Virus record (IMG/VR): IMGVR_UViG_3300027797_000165
Coordinates: 1 to 21,529 of that record
DNA length: 21,529 bases
Reading direction: 5' to 3' (one strand)
Origin: a virus
Positions within the stretch are counted from its first letter, which is position 1. Each line of letters opens with the position of its first letter. Under the pieces are notes generated by a model that ran no database searches, was not told the DNA's origin, and saw only the letters and a list, made by a program, of their open reading frames with translations. The position numbers were made by a program, and so were the translations under genes. This document shows, piece by piece, positions 6,595 to 12,534 of the stretch.

Positions 6595-6624
6595 TTGACA
6601 ATATCCACTGAATGGGTATATAGT
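6595..6624 (+). promoter_or_regulatory. Promoter for the SSB-like gene and downstream cluster
   Basis: Consensus TTGACA (6595-6600) and TATAGT (6619-6624) are 18 bases apart (TATATA at 6617-6622 with 16 bases is an alternative). TTGTACCGAT lies 12 bases upstream of the -35 and may be an operator. The predicted transcript start is near 6631, leaving a leader of about 105 bases. Confidence 0.65.
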
Positions 6625-6630
6625 TTGTGT

Positions 6631-6728
6631 GTTGGTGATGGATGTGAAAATGCTCGCAAGGGCGGCCCCGGTGGCTCAGGTAAAGCCTTTCCATCACCGA
6701 CATATCAAAGAGCCAGTGGCTCAAGGAG
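6631..6728 (+). promoter_or_regulatory. Structured 5' leader of the SSB-like gene
   Basis: GTTGGTGATGGA (6631-6642) pairs with TCCATCACCGAC (6690-6701) over 12 bp with one G-U. The enclosed region is G/C-rich with a small GGCT/AGCC stem. GAGCCAGTGGCTC (6710-6722) forms a hairpin abutting the SD AAGGAG (6723-6728). Its GAGCCA arm could instead pair with an earlier TGGCTC (6672-6677), so an SD-proximal switch is possible. I recognise no known riboswitch class. Confidence 0.45.
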
Positions 6729-6735
6729 TTTGATA

Positions 6736-7227
6736 ATGGGATTCTTTGCACAGCACACGACCTTCAACGAGGGAAGTGGCAAAAAGTTTAGTACAGCTGA
6801 GGCAGGCATCTACGCCTGTGCATTGGTAGACGTTGAAGCCGTACAAAGCAAATCGTTTGATGATCCAAACGTGTTGGAGCCTAACCTGAAGTGGGTATTT
6901 GAAACCACCGAAGTTGGCGATGATGATGGGCAACCCTTCCGGTTTGTTCAGTACACGAAAACCAGTTATGGCAACGACAAAGCCAAGCTCACATTACTGC
7001 TTGATGGCATGGTCGGGCGCATGACTCAGGACGCATACCGCAACCTTGACCTTCCGGCACTCAAAGCCAAGCCGTGGCAGGTAGTGGTCGGTACACGCCA
7101 GAAAATGAATGGCGAGCTTACCAACGTAGTCGAGACCGTGAAGCCGGTGAAGGTTGCACCACCAAAGCCCCTACGCAAAGCCGCAGTCGTGGCGGATGAC
7201 ATCGAAGACCCGTTCGGCGAAGACTAG
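6736..7227 (+). CDS. Probable phage single-stranded DNA-binding protein
   Basis: 163 residues from ATG 6736, chosen for SD AAGGAG and because the protein pattern starts at MGFFAQHTTFNEG. The body is beta-rich (AGIYACALVDVEAV, NLKWVFETTEVGD, FRFVQYTKTSYGN, KPWQVVVGTRQKM), like phage OB-fold or DUF669-type proteins found beside primase and helicase. A Pro/Lys linker precedes an acidic tail (DDIEDPFGED), reminiscent of the SSB C-terminal tip (D-D-x-P-F) that recruits replication proteins. It has its own promoter and folded leader and is followed at once by the DUF3310 gene (TAGTG). The function is inferred from tail, context and fold pattern rather than a clear motif. Confidence 0.55.
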   Translation: MGFFAQHTTFNEGSGKKFSTAEAGIYACALVDVEAVQSKSFDDPNVLEPNLKWVFETTEVGDDDGQPFRFVQYTKTSYGNDKAKLTLLLDGMVGRMTQDAYRNLDLPALKAKPWQVVVGTRQKMNGELTNVVETVKPVKVAPPKPLRKAAVVADDIEDPFGED

Positions 7228-7466
7228 TGCAACAGCACTACCGCACTACAAAGATTCAAGCCCTCAGCGTCATCGATGACTGGGGGTTGGACTTTGCAAC
7301 AGGTAACGTGGTCAAGTACTTGCAACGTTGCCCACACAAGGGGACGGCTACCGCTGACAGCATCAAGGCGCTCTGGTACATGGCATATGCCGTTACCAAG
7401 GATGTAGCCTACGCTGATCGGATAGCCAGGGAAGCCGAGGAGATAAATAATGGAAGAAACAGTTAA
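7227..7466 (+). CDS. DUF3310 family protein
   Basis: 79 residues starting with GTG that overlaps the previous stop. It shows the DUF3310 pattern: an early HYRTTKIQALSVIDDW, then LDFATGNVVKYLQRCPHKGT, an acidic/helical SIKALWYMAYAV and a charged C-terminal helix (ADRIAREAEEINN). Members are common small phage proteins near nucleotide-metabolism and replication genes, sometimes labelled nucleotide kinases, but no Walker motif is present, so that label is not supported here. The end overlaps the next gene by 17 bases. Confidence 0.75.
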   Translation: MQQHYRTTKIQALSVIDDWGLDFATGNVVKYLQRCPHKGTATADSIKALWYMAYAVTKDVAYADRIAREAEEINNGRNS

Positions 7467-7797
7467 GATATTTTCAAGTAAAGTGACCTGCCCCTGTGGT
7501 TGTGATAACGCTCACATTTGGAAGGGTGTAGTTATAGGGATACACGCTGAAATCTATTTCTCATTTGAATGCGGCCATAAGCGTAGAGATGTATTTCATT
7601 TTCATGAAGGTACGACCTATTGTGAAACGCAATATTTTTTCAAAGACAGGGATCATGATTTCAGAGTAGGCACTTTTGATTTTTGGGATCCAGAGGAATG
7701 GCAAAAGGCTTATGAAAAAGATCAAGCTCGAATACTAGCAAAAGTCGCAGCAGCAGAGGCAAAAGTAGTCGAGGCTAACGATGGCACTAGCATTTAG
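7450..7797 (+). CDS. Unknown protein with possible zinc site
   Basis: 115 residues of unknown family. The N-terminal CPCGCDNAHIWKG and later FECGHKRRDVFHFHEG supply Cys and His residues in a spacing that could bind zinc (C-x-C-x-C, then C-x-H). The middle is aromatic-rich (TQYFFKDRDHDF, GTFDFWDPEEWQK), and the C-terminal third is an Ala/Lys/Glu helix (ARILAKVAAAEAKVVEA). SD GAGGAG is well placed. It is clearly AT-richer than its neighbours, suggesting recent gain. It overlaps both neighbours. No function is assigned. Confidence 0.6.
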   Translation: MEETVKIFSSKVTCPCGCDNAHIWKGVVIGIHAEIYFSFECGHKRRDVFHFHEGTTYCETQYFFKDRDHDFRVGTFDFWDPEEWQKAYEKDQARILAKVAAAEAKVVEANDGTSI

Positions 7798-8212
7798 TTT
7801 AGAAGAAAAGAAAGAGCGCATCCGGCAAGCGATGGAAGTCTACGCCACTACCGGTTCATGGTCTAACGCTGACAACATCGTTAGGCGGCAAAGCGTCGAG
7901 AAGTGGATACGCAATACCGAGCTGCTGGCATATGCCACAAGCCTTGGATACCAGCAAATGTGTACCGATGAGGTAGCCTCTTTCGCACCACCTACCGCGC
8001 ACTACTCCCACCGTATGGTTTTCAGCGCGGCACTAATACACCTCAAAGAATCCCGCTATGTCGCTCGAGACGGAGCAAGAATCCATTACGGCATCAACCA
8101 TGGCCAGCTCGTGATGTACAAGCTTGACGGGGCAGGTACACGGCATCATGCCGGGCCTGCTTACTTTCGGGGTGCAGACATACTCGCTAACGATTGGATG
8201 ATAATAAGATGA
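7781..8212 (+). CDS. DUF2829/Tad2-like domain protein with extra N-terminal domain
   Basis: 143 residues. The C-terminal half has the DUF2829 outline: FSAALIHLKESRYVARDGAR near residue 82, a divergent strand region, then the hallmark ending ADILANDWMIIR. DUF2829 includes Tad2, which blocks Thoeris immunity by sequestering the cyclic ADP-ribose-type signal. The N-terminal part (residues 1-78: SLEEKKERIRQAMEVYATTG, later RRQSVEKWIRNTELLAYATS) is helical and unknown to me. The next gene encodes a second, stand-alone copy and overlaps by ATGA, so both are co-translated. The match is by pattern only; signal-binding residues cannot be confirmed by eye. Confidence 0.5.
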   Translation: MALAFSLEEKKERIRQAMEVYATTGSWSNADNIVRRQSVEKWIRNTELLAYATSLGYQQMCTDEVASFAPPTAHYSHRMVFSAALIHLKESRYVARDGARIHYGINHGQLVMYKLDGAGTRHHAGPAYFRGADILANDWMIIR

Positions 8213-8448
8213 GATTCGGAGAAGTGATTCAAGCCTTGATGGCTGGTGGTGGTAATGCCGTATGGCGCGGTGAGTGGGGAGGAGCCGTATTCCTGCGGTA
8301 CTCCGAAGTGTGGAATATCTTTGAACTTCACGGGCCACAGAAACGGGTAACGCAACTCGAAGAGTTGAGTCTGTCCCCTGGTGACTTGTTTGCTACCGAC
8401 TGGGCTATCGTTGTACTTGATCCACGAACCGGGGAGGTTGCTAAGTGA
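8209..8448 (+). CDS. DUF2829/Tad2-like small protein (putative anti-Thoeris)
   Basis: 79 residues from the ATG at 8209 (ATGA overlap; an in-frame ATG lies 15 bases upstream). It fits DUF2829 well in length and layout: MRFGEVIQALMAGG, then AVWRGEWGGAVFLRY, a strand with NIFELHG, and the terminal PGDLFATDWAIVVLD. The family pattern is 'F.eAl.al..G..v.R..W...' ending 'DLlA.DW.v'. Characterised members (Tad2) bind Thoeris cyclic nucleotide signals. The arrangement of two such domains in consecutive genes is unusual. Family membership is moderately secure; anti-defence activity is inferred. Confidence 0.62.
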   Translation: MRFGEVIQALMAGGGNAVWRGEWGGAVFLRYSEVWNIFELHGPQKRVTQLEELSLSPGDLFATDWAIVVLDPRTGEVAK

Positions 8449-8786
8449 TTGAGTTAAAAGTAACTAAAGAAACAATGGCTATGTGTGCAAGGCAGTTGTC
8501 ATGGATGCAACGCGAATTGGTGCATTTGGAAAACAAAAAGCCTAAAGATTATCAAGGTGTAGCGTTCTTAGATAAAACGCTAATACTTGAGCGTGTTGAT
8601 GATGATAACTGGAAGCTCATTTATAAGTCTGGGCAAAATCACGAAATCATGTGTGAAACGGTTTTTGATTTCAAGGCCAACCTTTGGGATAACTTTGACA
8701 TCAAGGCTGAAGAAAAACTTACCGTTGCATCATGGGATTTGTACTACAGGCTTCTAGAACTAGAAGAAGCGGATGTGACGGAATGA
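8445..8786 (+). CDS. Unknown acidic phage protein
   Basis: 113 residues, GTG start overlapping the previous stop (GTGA), with GGGGAGG upstream as a strong SD. An N-terminal helix (ETMAMCARQLSWMQRELVHL) is followed by strands (GVAFLDKTLILERVDDDNWK) and a helical C-terminus (SWDLYYRLLELEEA). The composition is AT-richer and acidic compared with flanking genes. I recognise no family. Its place beside the Tad2-like genes makes it a candidate accessory or anti-defence gene, but only by association. Confidence 0.6.
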   Translation: MIELKVTKETMAMCARQLSWMQRELVHLENKKPKDYQGVAFLDKTLILERVDDDNWKLIYKSGQNHEIMCETVFDFKANLWDNFDIKAEEKLTVASWDLYYRLLELEEADVTE

Positions 8787-8989
8787 TACCTTTTGCTTTT
8801 GGTGCTTTGGTGGGGGCTGGTTGCGTGGTGGTATGGTCGGAGATGTATACACGCTGGCTGTATAAAGATGTGAAGCGTAGAGCCAAGCGGCAGGGCATCA
8901 CCGACCAGCAAATGAAAGATGCCCTCATATGGGCAACGACCGAAGAAATCGAGGAGAGCCTACATGGCAGCACAACCCGGAGCAGGTAG
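8783..8989 (+). CDS. Small single-pass membrane protein
   Basis: 68 residues from the ATG at 8783 (ATGA overlap, preferred over a longer upstream frame). The N-terminal hydrophobic stretch IPFAFGALVGAGCVVVW acts as a membrane anchor. A basic stretch follows (KDVKRRAKRQG), then a helical cytoplasmic tail (TDQQMKDALIWATTEEIEES). Its 3' end overlaps the terminase small subunit start by 26 bases. No family is recognised; similar small membrane proteins are common before terminase genes. Confidence 0.55.
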   Translation: MIPFAFGALVGAGCVVVWSEMYTRWLYKDVKRRAKRQGITDQQMKDALIWATTEEIEESLHGSTTRSR

Positions 8990-9329
8990 ACCAACCAAGT
9001 ACAGCCCAGTGGTTGTACAGCGGATTACAGACGCTCTGCGAGGTGGTAACACCCGCAGGGCTTCTTGTGCTGCCGCTGGTATAAGTCAGGAAACACTGGC
9101 TAGATGGTTAGCCGAAAATGTTGATTTTAGGGATGCTATAGAAAAGGCCGAAGGCGAGGCAGAGCTACGCAACCTTGCAGTCATCCAAGATGCAACCCGT
9201 ACGACATGGCAAGCGGCGGCGTGGTGGCTGGAGCGCAAGCACAAAGCCGACTGGTCTAGCCGGGTAGAGCAGACCGGCGCTGACGGTAGCCCGGTAAAGG
9301 TGATCGTGGAGTACGCAGACAAACCATAA
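8964..9329 (+). CDS. terS: Terminase small subunit
   Basis: 121 residues from the ATG at 8964, supported by GAGGAG seven bases upstream. The start AAQPGAGRPTKYSPVVVQRI followed by an HTH (NTRRASCAAAGISQETLARW) is the standard small-terminase pattern. It would recognise the packaging site. A helical segment (FRDAIEKAEGEAELRNLAVI) serves for oligomerisation, and WQAAAWWLERKHKADW is the widely seen motif preceding the large-subunit interaction tail. The stop overlaps the large subunit start (TAATG). Confidence 0.85.
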   Translation: MAAQPGAGRPTKYSPVVVQRITDALRGGNTRRASCAAAGISQETLARWLAENVDFRDAIEKAEGEAELRNLAVIQDATRTTWQAAAWWLERKHKADWSSRVEQTGADGSPVKVIVEYADKP

Positions 9330-10510
9330 TGCCTGACATACGATTGGTTCTCCCTCGACCTCATGAAGCACAGCAGGTGATAATGGCACAGGCAAGGCGC
9401 TATAACGTCCTTGCCTGTGGCTGAGTAGGTCGAAGATTCGGTAAGACCACGCTGGGCGGTAACTTGCTCAGTGACCCGGTGCTGATTGACGGGCTACCTT
9501 GTGCCTGGTTTGCACCTACCTACAGACTCCTAGAAGAGGCATACGCCGATCATAAGAGAATCTATGCTCCTGTTATCCGCCGAGCCGTACAAAGCCCAGC
9601 CCCGCGCATCGAGCTTATAACCGGGGCAGCAATCGATTACTGGACTTTGGATGACCCGTCTACCGTAGCCCGTGGTCGTAAGTACAAGCGGGTCATCATC
9701 GATGAGGCAGCGATGGCACGGCATCTAGAGCAAGCCTGGACGGAAGCAATCCGCCCAACGCTAACCGATTACAAGGGGGATGCGTTCTTTCTGTCAACGC
9801 CCAAGGGTAGCAACTACTTTAGGACGCTCTACAATCAGGCCGCTACTGATGCCGACTGGATGAGCTGGCAGATGCCAACCACGGCTAACCCCTGGATTGA
9901 TCCGGAGGAAGTAGGCAAGGCGGGAGAATCACTGCCGAGCATTGCTTTCCGGCAGGAGTATTTAGCGGAGTTTGTCGATGCTGCGGGAGCGCGTATCAAG
10001 CGGGAGTGGCTACGGTACGGCGATTGCCCTGAAGGGTTGCCTACCTACATCGGCGTTGACCTTGCTATATCAACCAAGAGCGAAGCAGACTACACCGGCG
10101 TGGCGGTTGTATCCCGTGGCGACGATGGCACGATATACGTTAGAGACATCAACCGTACCCGCTCAGACTTTGCAGCTGTCCTGCGCTTCATCGAGGCTAT
10201 GGCCGATAAGTGGAAACCATCTATGATCGGCATCGAGCAGGTGCAGTACCAAGCCGCTGTTGTGCAGGAACTTCTACGGCGCACCAAGTTGCCCATTAGG
10301 GGCATCCGCCCAGACCGTGACAAAGTGACCCGCTTTGCGCCTCTGGAAGCCCGCTACGAGCAATCACAGGTTATGCATTGCCAAGGCCTACCGGCATACT
10401 TTGAAGATGAGCTACTATCCTTTCCCGTTGGGCGGCATGATGACGTGGTTGATGCCCTGGCTTATGCTTGGCAGGTGTGCGGATCAAAGCGAAGTTGGGG
10501 AGCCGTCTAA
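9329..10510 (+). CDS. terL: Terminase large subunit with in-frame TGA at Walker A (candidate translational bypass)
   Basis: Start ATG 9329 overlaps the terS stop. The frame reads RLVLPRPHEAQQ...RRYNVLACG, then TGA (9422-9424), GTA, and resumes GRRFGKTTLGGNLLSDP in the same frame. The rest is a full Terminase_6-type packaging motor: Walker B RVIIDEAAM (Asp at codon 125), coupling motif FFLSTPKGSNYF, nuclease IGVDLAIS (codon 244), IEQVQYQAA and RHDDVVDALAYAW. Removing TGAGTAGGT gives the family sequence ACG-RRFGKTT and a protein of 390 residues. Restart at CTG 9452 or TTG 9464 would lose the P-loop. It could be a bypassed gene, a readthrough gene or a broken gene; intact neighbours argue against decay. 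Confidence 0.85.
9387..9430 (+). promoter_or_regulatory. Candidate recoding signal in terL: stem-loop, GGC-TGA take-off, GGT landing
   Basis: CACAGGCAAGG (9387-9397) and CCTTGCCTGTG (9409-9419) form a perfect 11-bp stem with an 11-base loop. It ends on the first base of Gly codon GGC (9419-9421). TGA (9422-9424) and GTA follow, then GGT (9428-9430), also Gly and read by the same tRNA. A GAG (9423-9425) lies just before the GGT. This layout parallels the take-off and landing codons, stop and stem-loop of T4 gene 60. Confidence 0.5.
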
Positions 10511-10529
10511 AATATATACACCTATACCC

Positions 10530-10558
10530 TTGCAGTATATATACCTACAGTGTATATT
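10530..10558 (+). promoter_or_regulatory. Promoter of the moron-like gene
   Basis: TTGCAG (10530-10535) and TATATT (10553-10558) are 17 bases apart. The palindrome GTATATATAC (10535-10544) lies in the spacer, and AATATATACAC upstream mirrors GTGTATATT. The layout CCCTTGC, 16 bases, GTGTATATT equals the leftward promoter at 1974-2002, implying shared control by the same regulator or polymerase. Confidence 0.65.
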
Positions 10559-10585
10559 ATTGACATCAAGCAGGGAGATAGAACA

Positions 10586-10864
10586 ATGGAAACACAAGGT
10601 ACAGCGATGGTTATGGAGCAGTTGGAGATTGCACAGGCAGCCGGTAAGTCAATCGTTATGACAAAGCAGATTGCTGATGTTTATATTGCAGGAAGAATCT
10701 ACACCTACAACGAGTTGATCAATGAGTCTATGTACTGGACTATCGTACTAAACACCCGCTGCACACTCAACAACAACAAGATTGTTACCCGCTCCTGCGA
10801 ACTGTCCTTCATGGATGCAGAAGAGGCAAAGCAATACAAGGGTGGAACATACGAACTAAAGTAA
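10586..10864 (+). CDS. Unknown moron-like protein between terminase and portal
   Basis: 92 residues from the ATG at 10586, with SD GGGAGATAG. The sequence has a helical start (METQGTAMVMEQLEIAQAAG) and a beta-rich middle (YWTIVLNTRCTLNNNKIVTR). The end is SFMDAEEAKQYKGGTYELK. There is no membrane segment or signal. The gene stands alone with its own promoter and intrinsic terminator inside the late operon, the definition of a moron. Its promoter and leader resemble those of the gene at 1632-1940 rather than of its neighbours. Morons often serve lysogenic conversion or defence, but this protein's function is unknown to me. Confidence 0.7.
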   Translation: METQGTAMVMEQLEIAQAAGKSIVMTKQIADVYIAGRIYTYNELINESMYWTIVLNTRCTLNNNKIVTRSCELSFMDAEEAKQYKGGTYELK

Positions 10865-10881
10865 ACCACTGAAGCCTACAG

Positions 10882-10908
10882 GCCCCCGCAAGGGGGCTTT
10901 TTCTTTTT
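10882..10908 (+). terminator. Intrinsic terminator of the moron-like gene
   Basis: GCCCCC (10882-10887) pairs with GGGGGC (10892-10897) around GCAA, followed by TTTTTCTTTTT (10898-10908). This is a textbook rho-independent terminator 18 bases after the stop codon. Late transcription from terL must cross it or restart after it; the repeated element at 10908 sits exactly at its end. Confidence 0.9.
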
Positions 10909-10924
10909 GTGGGATACTGAAGCC
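10908..10924 (+). promoter_or_regulatory. Repeated pre-start element, copy 1 (portal gene)
   Basis: TGTGGGATACTGAAGCC directly precedes the portal ATG (10925). It matches copies at 14985-15001 and 17291-17306. GATACT lies six bases before ATG, where a -10 box of a leaderless transcript would be. No ordinary SD is present. Confidence 0.55.
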
Positions 10925-12466
10925 ATGGGTATCTTTGACCGCTTCCTTGGGCGTAAAGCCGCAGCCAACCCGACACAGGCACTACCGCTGCCGTTGTCTC
11001 AGTCTAGAGACATCTACCTCACGGGGTACGGCTCTGGTCAGCTGCAGACATTGCTACGCCGGGCGCTCCCTGGAAGTACTAAGGACTGGGCTAGAGTTGC
11101 CGGTGACTTAGGGCTGAATGGGGTTGTCGCTAGTGCGATTGACTGGTACGTCAGGAACTACCCACAAGCCACACCACGGCTCTATCGACCGGTAGACAGC
11201 CAGCAGGCAGAACCGGTAGAAGACCACCCGGTATTGCAGCTCATGGCGCAACCGGATCCGATGATTATGGGGTCTTTATTCTGGGGCTGGTGCATCCAAG
11301 ACTACAAACTATTCGGCAACACTTACCTGAGAAAGATACGCTCTTCCACCCGTGGCACGGTGACCGCTTTGCAGTTTCTACCGCAGGATATGGTTAGACC
11401 GGTAGGTAATGGGGTAAACCCGTTGACCCACTACATCTACACCACGGATGGCCGCTCCTTTGACATCCCGGTAAGTGACATCATCCATATTCGGTACGGT
11501 AGAGACCCAAGCGATATCCGGATAGGCCGTGCGCCGCTTACCGCCGTCCTGCGTGAGATTGCAACCGACAACACGGCCAGCACTACCGCATACGGGTTGC
11601 TTGCCAACGGTGCTATGCCTAGCCTCATTGTCGGGCCTGATGCCAAAGAGACCAGCGTTGATATGTCGATGGACGATGCCCGGCAGGTGAAGCGGCAACT
11701 TCACGAAGACCTAACCGGGGACGGCTCAGGCGGCATCGTGGTTATGACCGGTGCCTACAAGATGGATAGGGTTAGCCTTACGCCTTCCGAGCTTGCTTTG
11801 GATTCTGTGAGACGTGTACCAGAGGAGCGTATCTGTTCAGCCCTTGGCATCAACCCGATGGTTTTGGGCCTTGGTTCAGGCTTAGAGCGGTCTACCTACA
11901 GTAATTATGAGAGGGCGCAACAGGCCGCATGGGAAGACGGCATGGTGCCTTTGCTCCGTACCTTGGCGGATGCGATTACCGCTGATCTGCTGCCGGAATA
12001 CCCGGAAACTCAGCAGGGTGATTACGTCATGTACGACCTTGAAACGGTCAGGGCGCTTGCTGATGACCTACAGGCTGAAGCGTTGCGGGCGGAGAAACTG
12101 TACAAGTCTGGCATCATTGATCGGGCTGAAGCCAAGCGCATAGCAGGCCTTGAAGCCGTGCCGGAAGATACCGGGGTATTGCATCCATCCGCGATCAGCG
12201 TACAGGCTGGCACGAGTGCATCGCTGGCAGAGACAACCAACGCGGCAGGTATCCTCATTCGTTCCGGTTACGATCCGGGTAGCGTTACGAGCTTCCTGAA
12301 CCTGCCAGTCCAGCACACGGGAGCAGCACCGGTTACCCTGCGGGATGAAGCGGCCAAAGCCTACGACGGCAAGAGCCTTGACACCGACCACGTATGCACT
12401 CCGGGGGTAGTGTATAAGAGCCACCCTTTTTACGGGTACGAGCTGGAGATCAGCTCAAGCGAGTAG
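10925..12466 (+). CDS. HK97-type portal protein
   Basis: 513 residues from the ATG at 10925 (MGIFDRFLGRKAA). An in-frame TTG 18 bases upstream would add six residues but belongs to the repeated leader element. Features of the Phage_portal family are present: an N-terminal Gly/Leu region, VASAIDWYVRNYPQATPRLY, GSLFWGWCIQDYKLFGNTYL (wing/clip core), the signature DIIHIRYGRDPSDIRIGRAP and a C-terminal crown region with Ala-rich helices (ADDLQAEALRAEKLYKSGII). It forms the dodecameric DNA channel at the capsid vertex and docks the terminase. It is followed by the MuF gene and protease, the usual order. Confidence 0.92.
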   Translation: MGIFDRFLGRKAAANPTQALPLPLSQSRDIYLTGYGSGQLQTLLRRALPGSTKDWARVAGDLGLNGVVASAIDWYVRNYPQATPRLYRPVDSQQAEPVEDHPVLQLMAQPDPMIMGSLFWGWCIQDYKLFGNTYLRKIRSSTRGTVTALQFLPQDMVRPVGNGVNPLTHYIYTTDGRSFDIPVSDIIHIRYGRDPSDIRIGRAPLTAVLREIATDNTASTTAYGLLANGAMPSLIVGPDAKETSVDMSMDDARQVKRQLHEDLTGDGSGGIVVMTGAYKMDRVSLTPSELALDSVRRVPEERICSALGINPMVLGLGSGLERSTYSNYERAQQAAWEDGMVPLLRTLADAITADLLPEYPETQQGDYVMYDLETVRALADDLQAEALRAEKLYKSGIIDRAEAKRIAGLEAVPEDTGVLHPSAISVQAGTSASLAETTNAAGILIRSGYDPGSVTSFLNLPVQHTGAAPVTLRDEAAKAYDGKSLDTDHVCTPGVVYKSHPFYGYELEISSSE

Positions 12467-12534
12467 ACACCGGGACGGGCAGGATTTATGCCGCATCCCA
12501 GAAGTACCGGAATGACCTGCTAGAGCGTGAAGGC

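Larger units (their letters stand above)
6427..6735 (+). other. 309-base non-coding region between helicase and SSB-like genes
   Basis: No supportable gene lies here. An open frame continues upstream of the SSB-like start to 6544, but it lacks conserved sequence and runs through a promoter. The region holds, in order: a 12-bp inverted repeat (6429-6479), a long imperfect hairpin (6508-6549), a further copy of TTGTACCGAT (6573-6582), a strong promoter (6595-6624) and a folded leader (6631-6728). Its place directly after primase and helicase and its repeat content make it a candidate replication origin or regulatory hub. Confidence 0.6.

Noticed and set aside
6661-6690. tRNA-like D-arm (GTGGCTCAGG...AAGCC) in the leader
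   Set aside because: No acceptor pairing, no T-loop sequence and no anticodon arm at the right distance.
6544-6735. N-terminal extension of the SSB-like gene to 6544
   Set aside because: The extension crosses the promoter and leader hairpins and lacks conserved sequence; the ATG at 6736 has a good SD.
9422-9424. TGA recoded as an amino acid throughout the genome
   Set aside because: TGA ends many genes here in ATGA, GTGA and TTGA overlaps, so genome-wide reassignment is not supported.
9422-9430. The 9-base block as a transposon footprint
   Set aside because: The block is not a direct repeat of adjacent sequence, as a 9-bp target duplication would require.
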